Assembly: GCF_002954245.1 (NCBI RefSeq)
Contig: NZ_PPTG01000038.1
Location: 1-64,000 of the forward strand
DNA: 64,000 nucleotides
Source of the DNA: Cryobacterium aureum
GTDB lineage: Bacteria; Actinomycetota; Actinomycetes; Actinomycetales; Microbacteriaceae
Direction: 5' to 3'
Position 1 is the first letter of the stretch; each line of letters begins with the position of its first letter. Shown piece after piece: positions 36,611 through 45,923 of the stretch. The notes beneath the pieces are model-generated. The model saw only the letters and a program-made list of their open reading frames with translations, was not told where the DNA came from and ran no database searches. The position numbers were made by a program, and so were the translations under genes.

Positions 36611-37597
36611 CTACCAGCGCGGGTGGATCTGCTTCCGCAGGAGTCGATCGTAGATATCCTGCACGCCCTCGTTGAAGGCACTGGAGAGTGGTTCGGCAAT
36701 ACCGGCCGCGGCGTTGCCCTGCGCCTGCGCGACCGAGCGGGCTCCCGGAATGACGGCGCTGACGCCATCGATCTGGGCGACCCAGGCCAGTGCCGCCTGC
36801 GCTGGCGTGAGGCCGGCCGGGGCCAGAGCGGCGAATTCGGTGGCGGCCTGAAGACCCACCTCGAAGTCAACTCCGGAGAACGTCTCGCCGACGTCGAAGT
36901 GGCTGCCGTCGCGGTTGAAGTTGCGGTGGTCGCTTTCGGCGAACACGGTCTCGCGAGAATATTTGCCGGTCAGCAGTCCACTGGCCAGCGGAACCCGCGC
37001 AATGATGCCGACCCCGGCCTCACGCGCGGCGGGCAGCACCACGTCGAGCGGCTTCAGTCTAAACGCGTTCAGAATGATTTGCACGGTGGCTACGCCCGGG
37101 TGGCTGATCGCGGCGAGGGCCTGGTCGCAGGTCTCGACGCTCACACCGTAATGGCTGATCACGCCCTCATCGACGAGGGTGTCAAGCGCGTCATAGACTT
37201 CACCGGAGTCGAAGACCGCGCTCGGTGGGCAGTGCAATTGCACGAGGTCGAGGGTGTCCATGCCCAAGTTCGTGCGCGAGCGGTCGGTCCACTCACGAAA
37301 ATTGGCCAGCACGAAGTTCTCGGCCAGTTGCTCAGCCCGGCGCCCCATCTTGGTGGCGACGGTGATCTCTGCGCCGGGGGCGTCGTGCGCGAGAAAATGT
37401 CCGATCAGGCGTTCGCTGCGGCCGTCACCATAGACATCCGCTGTGTCGAAGAAGGTGATTCCGGCATCGGCGGATGCCGCCAGCACAGCAGCCGCGTCGG
37501 CGTCAGTCACGGCGCCCCAGTCGGCGCCGAGCTGCCAGGTTCCGAGCCCGATCACGGAAACAGTGCGGCCGGTTCGTCCCAGGGTTCGTTTTTGCAT
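36611..37597 (-). CDS. Aldo/keto reductase of the general-stress/voltage-beta-like branch
   Basis: A 328-residue reductase: GLGTWQLGADWG, FFDTADVYGDGRSERLIG (catalytic Asp and Tyr), ATKMGRRAEQ (Lys), LVQLHCPP (His), GIIARVPLASGLLTGKY, and the coenzyme-binding VIPGARSVAQAQGN. This belongs to a different AKR branch from the two shorter paralogues. The catalytic set is complete and the substrate unknown. TAAGCT lies six bases before the ATG, though GGAGCT in the gap could also serve as a ribosome-binding site. Confidence 0.9.
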   Translation of the reverse strand: MQKRTLGRTGRTVSVIGLGTWQLGADWGAVTDADAAAVLAASADAGITFFDTADVYGDGRSERLIGHFLAHDAPGAEITVATKMGRRAEQLAENFVLANFREWTDRSRTNLGMDTLDLVQLHCPPSAVFDSGEVYDALDTLVDEGVISHYGVSVETCDQALAAISHPGVATVQIILNAFRLKPLDVVLPAAREAGVGIIARVPLASGLLTGKYSRETVFAESDHRNFNRDGSHFDVGETFSGVDFEVGLQAATEFAALAPAGLTPAQAALAWVAQIDGVSAVIPGARSVAQAQGNAAAGIAEPLSSAFNEGVQDIYDRLLRKQIHPRW

Positions 37598-37603
37598 AGC
37601 TCC

Positions 37604-37609
37604 AGCTTA
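37604..37609 (-). promoter_or_regulatory. -10 hexamer TAAGCT, six bases before the AKR start
   Basis: TAAGCT-GGAGCT-ATG on the minus strand. The gap also resembles a ribosome-binding site, so this case is ambiguous. Confidence 0.3.
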
Positions 37610-37664
37610 GACATTGGGTGCAACGGCGCGCCAAACCCTGTGCAGCAGAACCGCCGCGGAAGTC

Positions 37665-38618
37665 TCAGGTCGGGCGGCCCCCGATGATGGTGACGGCGCG
37701 CGCCGCGAGGCGGGCACCGGCAGCCGCCGCCAACGCCAACGACGCGCCCTCGAGCCACGCTGTGACGAAGCCAGCGCCGAACGCATCCCCGGCTCCGGTC
37801 GAGTCCGCCCGCTCGACGCGCGCAACAGGAATCATCACCGGAGGTTGGCCGGAAACGGCCACGACCGAGCCCTTGGCGCCCATAGTCAGGGCAACGACCC
37901 CAAAGCTTTCGGCCAGGCGTGTCGCAACGGCGAGCGGATCGTCAAGCCCTGTGAGGGCGCGCCCCTCTGGAAGGTTGGGCAACAGAACGGATGCTCCCGC
38001 CACCGCACGCAAGAAATGCGCGACTCCGAAATCCGCCAGGACGCGTGCCGACCCCGGGTCGACGACAACGGGCACGCCGCGCTCGCGGCACCGAGCCAGC
38101 AGGTCTTGAAAGGAGCCGATAGTGCCCTCCGGATCGTGCAGTCCAGAGAACACCGAGTACCCGGTGAAGTACAGTGCGGCAGCACCGTCGAGTAGGGAAT
38201 CGGGAACGTCATTCGGAGTAAGGACCCGGTTCGCACCGCGTTCGGTCAGCACTGTACGGGAGCCATTTTCATCGACGATGACAATGATTGTGCCCGTGGG
38301 CCGGGTCGCGTCGGGGGTGAGGTGGGCGCGCACACCGAACTCAGCGAGGAAGCCCGCATGGTAATCACGGTCGATGGCACCGACCCTGCCGATGAAGTCG
38401 ACCGCGACACCCGCGCTTCCGAACCAGGCCGACACGTTGGCCGCGGCGCCACCCGGAAGCTGCCGAATCGACGACGCCGTGTTGGTATCGCCCTCCGGCT
38501 TCCGGTGCGGTCGCACCATGATGTCGTCGATGACGTCACCGAACACCACCACACGCGGGTGTCGCTGCACGCCGAGGGACGCAGCATCCGATGCGCGGTC
38601 TGCGGCACCGGCATTCAC
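37665..38618 (-). CDS. PfkB-family sugar or nucleoside kinase
   Basis: A 317-residue ribokinase-fold kinase. The N-terminal signature is GDVIDDIMVRP with QLPGGAAANVSAWFGSAG, and the C-terminal PfkB motif is DSTGAGDAFGAGF with the catalytic Asp. The phosphoryl acceptor is not clear. The position downstream of thymidine phosphorylase makes a nucleoside or ribose-type substrate, such as pseudouridine or deoxyribose, plausible (inference). No psuG-like glycosidase gene is present next to it. The start is GTG at 38618; 132 bases separate it from deoA. Confidence 0.88.
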   Translation of the reverse strand: MNAGAADRASDAASLGVQRHPRVVVFGDVIDDIMVRPHRKPEGDTNTASSIRQLPGGAAANVSAWFGSAGVAVDFIGRVGAIDRDYHAGFLAEFGVRAHLTPDATRPTGTIIVIVDENGSRTVLTERGANRVLTPNDVPDSLLDGAAALYFTGYSVFSGLHDPEGTIGSFQDLLARCRERGVPVVVDPGSARVLADFGVAHFLRAVAGASVLLPNLPEGRALTGLDDPLAVATRLAESFGVVALTMGAKGSVVAVSGQPPVMIPVARVERADSTGAGDAFGAGFVTAWLEGASLALAAAAGARLAARAVTIIGGRPT

Positions 38619-38750
38619 GACCGAGCCGGTCGGTGATCAAATCCCGAATGAAAACGCTCATCGTCGACGTGCCATGGTTGCAGCATCAATCCCCCTCGAA
38701 TCTGTGCCGGCGCGACGGGCCGTCTACCCCCGGAAAGCCACACCCTGAGC

Positions 38751-40055
38751 CTAGCGACTCCCGACCCGCTCGGCGATCAGCGGTCCACCATTTTGCACAG
38801 GCTCACCCGGGTCGCCGATGCGCCAGGCACCCTCGACGGCCTCGAGGGCACGTGCGAACCGCTCGGGCTCGTCGGCGCTGAGCGTGAACAGGGGCTGGCC
38901 CTTGACGACGGTGTCGCCGGGCTTGGCGTGCAGGTCTATTCCGGCCGCGTGCTGCACCGGATCCTGCTTGCGCGCCCGGCCGGCGCCAAGCCGCCAGGCG
39001 CCGATGCCGAACGAAAGGGCCTGCTGTTCGACCAACAGTCCACTCCGCTCAGCGAGCACGACGTGAGTTTCGCGGGCCACCGGCAACGCGGCATCCGGGT
39101 CGCCGCCCTGCGCGCGAATCACGGCGCGCCACTTGTCCATGGCGCGACCATCTTTCAAGGCAGCCCCCACGTCGACGCCGGTGATTCCGGCCAGGGAGAG
39201 CATCTCCTCCGCCAGCGCCACGGTCAACTCGACTACATCGGCGGGCCCGCCGCCGGCGAGCACCTCGACCGACTCGCGCACCTCGTTGGCGTTGCCGATG
39301 GCCAATCCGAGCGGCACGTTCATATTGGTCAGCAGCGCGGATGTCGCCACCCCGGCATCCTCGCCGAGCTCCACCATGGTGCGGGCCAGTTCCCGCGACC
39401 GCTCGATGTCTTTCAAAAAGGCGCCGGAGCCGAACTTTACGTCGAGTACGAGCGCGCTGGTGCCCTCGGCGATCTTCTTCGACATGATCGACGATGCGAT
39501 CAGCGGAATCGCCTCGACCGTTCCGGTGATGTCGCGCAGGGCGTAGAGCTTGCTGTCGGCCGGAGCCAGACCGCTGCCGGCCGCGCAGACCACGCCGCCG
39601 ATCTCCTGCAACTGCTTGAGCATCTCGTCGTTGGTCAGGTTGGCGCGCCAGCCCGGAATCGACTCGAGCTTGTCGAGCGTGCCGCCGGTATGGCCGAGGC
39701 CACGGCCCGAGAGCTGCGGCACGGCCGCGCCGAACACGGCCACGAGCGGCATCAGCGGCAGGGTGATCTTGTCGCCGACACCGCCGGTGGAATGCTTGTC
39801 GGCGGTCGGCTTGCCAAGGCCGGTAAAGCTCATGCGTTCGCCGCTTTCGAGCATCGCCATGGTGAGGGCGCGGATCTCGCTGCGCGTCATACCGTTCAGA
39901 AAGATGGCCATGGTCATGGCGGCCATCTGCTCGTCGCCGACGTAACCGCGCGTGTAGGCGTCGATCAGCCAGTTGATCTGTGCTTCGCTGAGCTCCCCGC
40001 GGTCACGTTTGGTGTGGATGAGGTCGACGGCGTCAAACGCTTCGATGGTGGTCAT
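38751..40055 (-). CDS. deoA: Thymidine phosphorylase
   Basis: A 434-residue pyrimidine-nucleoside phosphorylase. It has the family signature around residues 110-125 (GRGLGHTGGTLDKLE), the phosphate-binding KHSTGGVGDK, and the C-terminal domain GVDLHAKPGD-like (AGIDLHAKPGDTV). It cleaves thymidine, and in some members uridine, to base and (deoxy)ribose-1-phosphate. It overlaps cdd by ATGA and ends the nucleoside operon. Together with cytidine deaminase and the BMP-type importer it forms a complete uptake and salvage module. Confidence 0.96.
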   Translation of the reverse strand: MTTIEAFDAVDLIHTKRDRGELSEAQINWLIDAYTRGYVGDEQMAAMTMAIFLNGMTRSEIRALTMAMLESGERMSFTGLGKPTADKHSTGGVGDKITLPLMPLVAVFGAAVPQLSGRGLGHTGGTLDKLESIPGWRANLTNDEMLKQLQEIGGVVCAAGSGLAPADSKLYALRDITGTVEAIPLIASSIMSKKIAEGTSALVLDVKFGSGAFLKDIERSRELARTMVELGEDAGVATSALLTNMNVPLGLAIGNANEVRESVEVLAGGGPADVVELTVALAEEMLSLAGITGVDVGAALKDGRAMDKWRAVIRAQGGDPDAALPVARETHVVLAERSGLLVEQQALSFGIGAWRLGAGRARKQDPVQHAAGIDLHAKPGDTVVKGQPLFTLSADEPERFARALEAVEGAWRIGDPGEPVQNGGPLIAERVGSR

Positions 40056-40477
40056 TCTGTGTGCTCCTGTACAGCGTGGTACTCGGCGAGTTGCCTGGGC
40101 CCGAAGGCATCCGGCAGCACCTCGTCGATGGTCTTCACGCCGGAGACCGTTTCAAGCAGCATGCCCGGCGCGGAGTGTTCATACAGAAGCTGCCGGCAGC
40201 GACCGCACGGCATGAGGATGCCACCGTTGCCGTCGACGCAGGTGAACGCCACGAGCTGGCCGCCGCCGCTGCGATGCAGCGCGGAGACCAGACCGCACTC
40301 GGCGCAGAGGGTGAGGCCGTAGGAAGCGTTCTCCACGTTGCATCCGCTAACTACGCGCCCGTCGTCGACCAACGCCGCGACACCCACCGGAAACTTCGAG
40401 TACGGCACGTAGGCGGTTTTCATAGCGTCGAGGGCCTGCGAACGCAGCAGAGCCCAATCGATGGTCAATGCACTCAC
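40052..40477 (-). CDS. cdd: Cytidine deaminase
   Basis: A 141-residue zinc deaminase of the short, homotetrameric type. Zinc and proton-transfer residues are in CAECGLVSAL (Cys, Glu) and PCGRCRQLL (two Cys). The N-terminal YVPYSKFPVGVAAL and GCNVENASYG are diagnostic. It converts cytidine and deoxycytidine to uridine and deoxyuridine. I use GTG at 40477, whose GTGA overlaps the permease stop; the longer open frame upstream is a shadow of the permease gene. Confidence 0.96.
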   Translation of the reverse strand: MSALTIDWALLRSQALDAMKTAYVPYSKFPVGVAALVDDGRVVSGCNVENASYGLTLCAECGLVSALHRSGGGQLVAFTCVDGNGGILMPCGRCRQLLYEHSAPGMLLETVSGVKTIDEVLPDAFGPRQLAEYHAVQEHTE

Positions 40478-41772
40478 TTGATGTACGGCTTTCCGTCGGC
40501 GGCGGGGGCCCGGGAGCGGCCGACGAACCCGGCCACGGCGAAGATCGTGACGACGTAGGGCAGCATGAGCATGAATTCGCTCGGTACCGGCGAGCCGATG
40601 ATGCCCAGCACGTTTTGCAGGTTGGTGGCGAAGCCGAACAGAAGCGCCGCGAGGGTGGCCTTGATCGGATGCCACTGGCCGAAGATCACCGCGGCGAGGG
40701 CGATGAAGCCCATGCCGTTGGTCATCTCCTTGTTGAACGCACCGACAGCACCGAGCGTGAAGTACGCTCCGCCGAAGCCCGAGATAACACCGCCGAGGGT
40801 GACGGCAACGAAACGGGTGCGGTTCACGTTGATGCCGACAGTGTCGGCGGCCTGCGGATGCTCCCCCACGGCCCGCACGCGCAGGCCCCACTTGGTGCGA
40901 AACAAGCCGAAATACACCACGGCAACGGCAACGTACATGACGTAGACGATGATGGTCTGGCGAAACAGTACCGGGCCGATGATGGGGATTTCGCTGAGCA
41001 GCGGAATGTTGAGTCGAGGAAAAACATCCGGTGAGTTGAGGTTGGCGCTCGGGGCGAGAACCTGCGAGTAGAGAAAGCTGGTGAGCCCGATCACGAGCAC
41101 GTTGAGCACGACACCGACGATGACCTGGTCGACGAGATACTTGAGCGCGAACGCGGCGAGCACCATCGAGACGAGCGCTCCGGCCACCATCGCGGCGAGC
41201 AGGCCGAGGTAGGGGTTGCCCGTGGCAGAGGCGACGACCGCCGAACTGAAGGCACCGGCCAGGAGCTGCGCCTCGATGGCCACGTTCACGACGCCGGCGC
41301 GCTCAGACATCACACCGCCGAGAGCACCGAAGATGAGCGGGGCGCTCAGGGTGACCGTTCCGATCAGCAGCCCGGGCACCGGAATAGTCGAACCCGATGC
41401 CGCCCAGGCCAGAAACCCGACCAGGAACAGCAGAGCGAACAGAATGGTCAGCACGATGGGAATCTTGCGGTGGCGGTAGACCAGCCAGGCCGACGCCGCT
41501 GCCAGGAGCACGAGCACGATGGCGACGAACACGCCGGTGGCGAAGGTGGGCAGGGCAACTTCGGGCAGTTGGATCAGGTCGCGCGCTTCGGACAGGCGGA
41601 AGGTGCTGAGCTCGCCGCGCTGGCCACGCCCGAAGAGCACGAACAGGATCAAGGACAGCACGGAAAAGCCGCCGAAGGTGATCGGAATCTTCCAGCTGCG
41701 AATTTGCGCCGTCGGTTTCACGATCGGCGCCGAGGCCGGAACCGGAACGTTGCTCTCTGTCAGAGTGCTCAT
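40474..41772 (-). CDS. Nucleoside ABC transporter permease, second subunit
   Basis: A 432-residue permease of the BMP-type nucleoside importer family (YufQ/NupQ-like). About 60 N-terminal residues precede a first helix and a linker; the conserved core has LSAPLIFGALGGVMSERAGVVNVAIE, GVVLNVLVIGLTSFLYSQ and GLRVRAVGEHPQAADTVGINV. It starts at ATG 41772, overlapping the first permease by ATGA. The N-terminal extension with additional hydrophobic helices is longer than in Bacillus YufQ (about 320 residues). Confidence 0.9.
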   Translation of the reverse strand: MSTLTESNVPVPASAPIVKPTAQIRSWKIPITFGGFSVLSLILFVLFGRGQRGELSTFRLSEARDLIQLPEVALPTFATGVFVAIVLVLLAAASAWLVYRHRKIPIVLTILFALLFLVGFLAWAASGSTIPVPGLLIGTVTLSAPLIFGALGGVMSERAGVVNVAIEAQLLAGAFSSAVVASATGNPYLGLLAAMVAGALVSMVLAAFALKYLVDQVIVGVVLNVLVIGLTSFLYSQVLAPSANLNSPDVFPRLNIPLLSEIPIIGPVLFRQTIIVYVMYVAVAVVYFGLFRTKWGLRVRAVGEHPQAADTVGINVNRTRFVAVTLGGVISGFGGAYFTLGAVGAFNKEMTNGMGFIALAAVIFGQWHPIKATLAALLFGFATNLQNVLGIIGSPVPSEFMLMLPYVVTIFAVAGFVGRSRAPAADGKPYIK

Positions 41773-43061
41773 TTGGCCACCACCTCGTTGGTCTTGCGCA
41801 CCTTGACGGGGCGGATTTTGGGTTTTTTGGTGGTGCCCGGTGTCGGCAGGCGGAACATGGCACGCACCAGCGGCGGCGCGGCGATGAACAGCACGATGAG
41901 GGCCTGCACGACCACGACAATGTCGATCGGAACGCCCTCGGCGGCCTGCATGGCGAAGCCACCGGCCTTGAACGCGCCGAAGAGGATGCCGGCGGCGAAG
42001 ATGCCCCACGGCTTGGACCGCCCGAGCAGGGCGACGGTGATGGCGTCGAAGCCGATACCGGCGTCGATGCCGGCGCCGAACCCGGTAGTCACTGTGCCGA
42101 GCACCTGGTTGATACCGGCCAAGCCCACAAGCGCGCCCGAGATGGCCATGGCATACATGTAGACGTTCTTCACGTTAATGCCGGCCACCCGGGCCGCGCT
42201 CGGGTTCTGCCCGACGGCGCGAAACTGGAACCCCAGGTTGGACCGGCTGAGCAGCCACCAGACGAAGATCGTGGCCGCGATGACCGTGAGAAAACCGGCG
42301 TGCAGGTTGTACCTGGGGCCGAACAGGTCGGGGAAGACCGCGGTCGACAACATCGGCGGGGTCTTCGGGTTGTTGCTGCCCGGAGCCTGTAGTGCACCCG
42401 GGGTACGGAGCAGAAACTGAATGAGATAGAGCGCCACGAAGTTGAGCATGATCGTGACGATCACCTCGTGGGCTCCGGTGCGGGCCTTGAGCAGGCCCAC
42501 GATTCCGCCCCAAATGGCACCGCCGAGCAGCCCGGCCAGTACAGCCACGATCAAGTGGATGCCGGCCGGGAGTTCGATCGCGAAGGCGACATAGCCAGCG
42601 GCGCCGGCCGCAATGAGCATCTGCCCACGGCCACCGATGTTGAACATTCCCACCCGGAAGGCGAGCCCGACGCCGAGGCCGGCCGCGATCAGCGGCGTCG
42701 CGAAGGTGAGCGTCTCGGTCAGCGGACGGATCGCGGTCAGAAAGCCGTTAGCCCGAAAGTTATAGATCGCCCCCTGGAACAGGGCGGAATAGGCGCCAGC
42801 CACGGCATCCCCGACGGCCTGCAGCAGGTCGGCGGGCCGGGAAAAGAAGTATCCGGACGTTTCCTGCACACGTTCGTTGGTGAATGCGATCAGGATGGCG
42901 CCGACCACGAGCGCGAACACGACAGCCAGGATGGAAATCATGGCGCTGCCACCGGTGATGTCGCGCAGGGTTTGGTTCCAGCGCTCAGACCCGTCCGTCT
43001 GGGCCGGTCCGGAAGCCGGAGCGGCGGGAGCCGGGGCTGCCGGTGCTGTCAGGTCGCTCAC
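41769..43061 (-). CDS. Nucleoside ABC transporter permease, first subunit
   Basis: A 430-residue YufP/NupP-like permease. An Ala/Pro-rich cytoplasmic N-terminus is followed by about ten hydrophobic helices with the blocks PLIAAGLGVGLAFRVGMFNIGG, GAHEVIVTIMLNFVALYL and FQFRAVGQNPSAARVAGINV. A Lys-rich tail follows. It forms a heterodimer with the other permease and is energised by the double ATPase encoded upstream. The four-base overlaps on both sides show a single coupled operon. Confidence 0.92.
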   Translation of the reverse strand: MSDLTAPAAPAPAAPASGPAQTDGSERWNQTLRDITGGSAMISILAVVFALVVGAILIAFTNERVQETSGYFFSRPADLLQAVGDAVAGAYSALFQGAIYNFRANGFLTAIRPLTETLTFATPLIAAGLGVGLAFRVGMFNIGGRGQMLIAAGAAGYVAFAIELPAGIHLIVAVLAGLLGGAIWGGIVGLLKARTGAHEVIVTIMLNFVALYLIQFLLRTPGALQAPGSNNPKTPPMLSTAVFPDLFGPRYNLHAGFLTVIAATIFVWWLLSRSNLGFQFRAVGQNPSAARVAGINVKNVYMYAMAISGALVGLAGINQVLGTVTTGFGAGIDAGIGFDAITVALLGRSKPWGIFAAGILFGAFKAGGFAMQAAEGVPIDIVVVVQALIVLFIAAPPLVRAMFRLPTPGTTKKPKIRPVKVRKTNEVVAK

Positions 43062-44578
43062 AGTGCGGCCTCCGTTGCGGGAGCGTGTTCGCCAGCCATC
43101 ATGAGGCCGAGAGTGGCGCGGGGCGTGGTGCCGGGCACGATTCCAACGATTTCTCCTCGATACATCACCGCGATGCGGTCGGCCAGAGCGACGACCTCGT
43201 CAAGCTCGGTGGAGACCACAATCACCGGAATTCCGGAGTCGCGTGTTTCAATAATGCGGGTGTGCACGAATTCGATCGAGCCAACGTCGAGTCCGCGGGT
43301 CGGCTGCGCCGCCACGAACAGGCGCAGGTCACGGCTGAGTTCGCGTGCGAGCACGACCTTTTGCTGGTTCCCCCCGGAAAGCCGACCGGCTTCCATGTCG
43401 CTGCCCTGCGAGCGAATGTCAAACTCGTGAATCTTGTCGGCGGCAAACCTGGCCCGAAAGCCCAGTTGCAGGTTGCCTGCCTTCACGAACGGCGCGCCGG
43501 AGCTGCGGTCGAGCATGAGGTTCTCGGCAATGCTGAAGTCCGCGATGAGGCCGTCTTCAGTGCGGTCCTCGGGAACGAACCCGACACCGGAATCGAGGAT
43601 GTGCCGCACGCTGTAGCCGCGCAGCGGTTTTCCGTCGAGTTCGATCGACCCGGTCACGTGGTGCTGCAGCCCGATCAGTGCCTCGGTCAGTTCGGTTTGG
43701 CCATTGCCCTGCACGCCGGCAATGGCGAGCACCTCACCGGCCTGAACGTCGAAGCTCACGTTGTTCACGACGATCTGGTTGCGGGCGTCGATGACCGTCA
43801 GGTTCTTCACCGACAGTGCGGTACCGCGCAACTCTGGCGCGTTCTTGTGCACGGTCAGTTCAACAGCGCGTCCCACCATGAGTGAGGCCAGCTCGGCGTT
43901 CGTCGCGGTCGGCGAGGCCTCACCGACAACGGTTCCTAAGCGGATGACGGTGATGCGGTCGGCGACGGCGCGCACCTCCCTCAGCTTGTGCGTGATGAAC
44001 ACGATTGACGTGCCCGACTCGGCCAGCTGGCGCATGATGATCATGAGCTCGTCGGTTTCCTGCGGGGTGAGCACGGCGGTGGGTTCGTCGAAGACCAGCA
44101 CCTTGGCGTCTTGGGACAGCGCCTTGATAATCTCCACGCGCTGCTGCACGCCGACGGGCAGATCTTCGATCAGGGCGTCGGGATCGATGTCGAAGCCGAA
44201 CCGGTCGGATATCTCCCGCACCTTGGCCCGGGCCGCACTGAGATCCAGGCGTCCGCCGAAAGTGGTCTGTTCGTGGCCGAGCACGACATTCTCGGCGACG
44301 GTGAACACCGGAACGAGCATGAAGTGCTGGTGCACCATGCCGATACCGGCATTCATGGCGTCGCCGGGACCGGCGAATTTCTGCACCACCTCGTCGAGCA
44401 GAATCTCGCCCTCTTCGGCGATGTAGAGGCCGTACAGCACGTTCATCAGGGTGGACTTGCCGGCACCGTTCTCGCCCAGGAGGGCGTGAATTTCACCCGG
44501 CTCGACGGTGAGGGAGATGTTGTTGTTGGCGACCAACGCACCGAAGCGCTTGGTGATGCCGCGAAGTTCGAGCTTCAT
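43058..44578 (-). CDS. Nucleoside ABC transporter ATPase with two ABC domains
   Basis: A 506-residue tandem ATPase (YufO/NupO and RbsA-like). Domain 1: Walker A GENGAGKST, Q-loop MVHQHFMLVP, Walker B VLVFDEPTAVLTPQE. Domain 2: the phosphate loop is degenerate (GVQGNGQTE), as is usual for this family, with signature LSGGNQQK and VAAQPTRGLDVGS. One domain is therefore expected to hydrolyse ATP and the other to be degenerate. It is followed by two permease genes, and preceded by a terminator hairpin that separates it from the lipoprotein gene. Confidence 0.93.
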   Translation of the reverse strand: MKLELRGITKRFGALVANNNISLTVEPGEIHALLGENGAGKSTLMNVLYGLYIAEEGEILLDEVVQKFAGPGDAMNAGIGMVHQHFMLVPVFTVAENVVLGHEQTTFGGRLDLSAARAKVREISDRFGFDIDPDALIEDLPVGVQQRVEIIKALSQDAKVLVFDEPTAVLTPQETDELMIIMRQLAESGTSIVFITHKLREVRAVADRITVIRLGTVVGEASPTATNAELASLMVGRAVELTVHKNAPELRGTALSVKNLTVIDARNQIVVNNVSFDVQAGEVLAIAGVQGNGQTELTEALIGLQHHVTGSIELDGKPLRGYSVRHILDSGVGFVPEDRTEDGLIADFSIAENLMLDRSSGAPFVKAGNLQLGFRARFAADKIHEFDIRSQGSDMEAGRLSGGNQQKVVLARELSRDLRLFVAAQPTRGLDVGSIEFVHTRIIETRDSGIPVIVVSTELDEVVALADRIAVMYRGEIVGIVPGTTPRATLGLMMAGEHAPATEAAL

Positions 44579-44631
44579 TCATCCTGAATTCTTGGGGTAG
44601 CACCGGCGGATCGCTGCACGGGGGATTAAAA

Positions 44632-44659
44632 TGGGGAGGCCGACAATCCGGCCTCCCCA
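44632..44659 (-). terminator. Hairpin with T-rich tail between lipoprotein and ATPase genes
   Basis: TGGGGAGGCCG (44632-44642) pairs with CGGCCTCCCCA (44649-44659) around a six-base loop. On the minus strand the stem is followed by ATTTTAAT. It sits 15 bases past the lipoprotein stop. It would favour lipoprotein over transporter mRNA, a common arrangement for binding-protein operons. Confidence 0.8.
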
Positions 44660-44674
44660 GGTCACTGCAGCGTA

Positions 44675-45781
44675 TTACTGCTTCGGCGAGGCGGGCGATT
44701 CGACAGTGATCGAACCGTCGATGATGCCGGCCTTGATCGCGTCAACGTCGGCGGCTATGGTCGCAGGAACCTTGGACTCGAAGTCGTGGAACGGTGCGAT
44801 GCCGACGCCCTCATTGTCGAGGGTCCCGACGTAGGCGCTCGGGTCGAAGGTTCCAGAGCCGGAGGCGGTCACCACTGTGGACACGGCGACCTTGATGTCC
44901 TTGAGAATGCTGGTCAGGAACAGGCTGGAGCCGGCCGGGTTGGTCACGTACAGATCGGCGTCAACACCCACCATGGCGATGTCCTTGCCCGAGCTCTTGA
45001 TCGCTTCGATCGCGCTCAGAAAGATCGGTCCACCAACGGGCAGGAGCACGTCGGCGTTCTGATCGATGAGGCCCTGGGCCTTGGCGAGGGAGTCAACGCC
45101 GGCGGCGAAGCCACCGGTGAACGAACCGGTCTGCGAGGCGACGTCCCAGCCAATGGTCTTGACGGAGGTACCGTTCTGCTCGTTGTAGTACGCGACGCCG
45201 TCAGCGAAACCGTCCATGAAGATGGTGACCGGTGGGATCTGCCGTCCGCCATAGGTACCGACGACGCCGGTCTTGCTGTATCCGGCAGCGGCGTAGCCGG
45301 CCATGAAGCCGGCCGGGGCGGTGTCGAACAGGAGCGGCTTGATATTCGGGGCGTCGATTTTGCCGTCATTGTCCAGGTCGGCATTGTTATCGATGAGGGC
45401 GTAGTTGACTTCGGGGTTCGCGAGTGCCGACTCAATGGTGGCGGCGGCGAGGTCGAAGCCGACGGTGATGATGAGGCTGCAGCCCTGGTCAACCAGGTTC
45501 TGCACGTTCGACTGGTAGTCGGTTTCGGCAGCGGATTGGACCGTCTTCGGAGTGACTTTGAGTTCAGCGGCGGCCTCGTTGAGGCCCTCGAAGCCGAGCT
45601 GGTTGAACGACTGGTCATCGAAGCCACCGGCGTCGGACACCATGCAGGGCAGAAAGTCGCTGGCGGCAGCGGAGTTGGTGTCATCAGTGGTAGCGGGGGC
45701 CTGGGCACAGGCCGCGAGCATCGCCACGGAACCGAACATTGCAAGACCGGCGAGTACGGTCTTACGGGTCGAAATTGTCAA
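44675..45781 (-). CDS. BMP-family nucleoside-binding lipoprotein 1
   Basis: A 368-residue lipoprotein with lipobox LAAC (Cys25), then a BMP (PnrA/Med-like) fold: CMVSDAGGFDDQSFNQLGFEGL, IITVGFDLAAATIESAL, AGYAAAGYSKTGVVGTYGG, and QNADVLLPVGG. It binds nucleosides for the transporter encoded downstream. The start is a TTG at 45781 with a strong GGAGG seven bases before it; no better start is in frame. It is a paralogue of the next lipoprotein gene upstream. Confidence 0.92.
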   Translation of the reverse strand: MTISTRKTVLAGLAMFGSVAMLAACAQAPATTDDTNSAAASDFLPCMVSDAGGFDDQSFNQLGFEGLNEAAAELKVTPKTVQSAAETDYQSNVQNLVDQGCSLIITVGFDLAAATIESALANPEVNYALIDNNADLDNDGKIDAPNIKPLLFDTAPAGFMAGYAAAGYSKTGVVGTYGGRQIPPVTIFMDGFADGVAYYNEQNGTSVKTIGWDVASQTGSFTGGFAAGVDSLAKAQGLIDQNADVLLPVGGPIFLSAIEAIKSSGKDIAMVGVDADLYVTNPAGSSLFLTSILKDIKVAVSTVVTASGSGTFDPSAYVGTLDNEGVGIAPFHDFESKVPATIAADVDAIKAGIIDGSITVESPASPKQ

Positions 45782-45808
45782 GAGGACCTCCAGGGTGCTG
45801 CCCAGCGA

Positions 45809-45831
45809 GATCGCACGGGCGTGGTGCGATC
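45809..45831. promoter_or_regulatory. 8-bp inverted repeat in the leader of lipoprotein gene 1
   Basis: GATCGCAC (45809-45816) and GTGCGATC (45824-45831) with a seven-base spacer, 28 bases upstream of the TTG start. It is a candidate operator or leader hairpin; no regulator gene is nearby. Confidence 0.35.
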
Positions 45832-45923
45832 CACGTTACCGAATGTGACGCTGCGCAGATGAGCATTGTGCGTGCACGGGCGAGTCGTTATCAAGCCGCG
45901 ACATTGCCGAAACAATTTCTCCC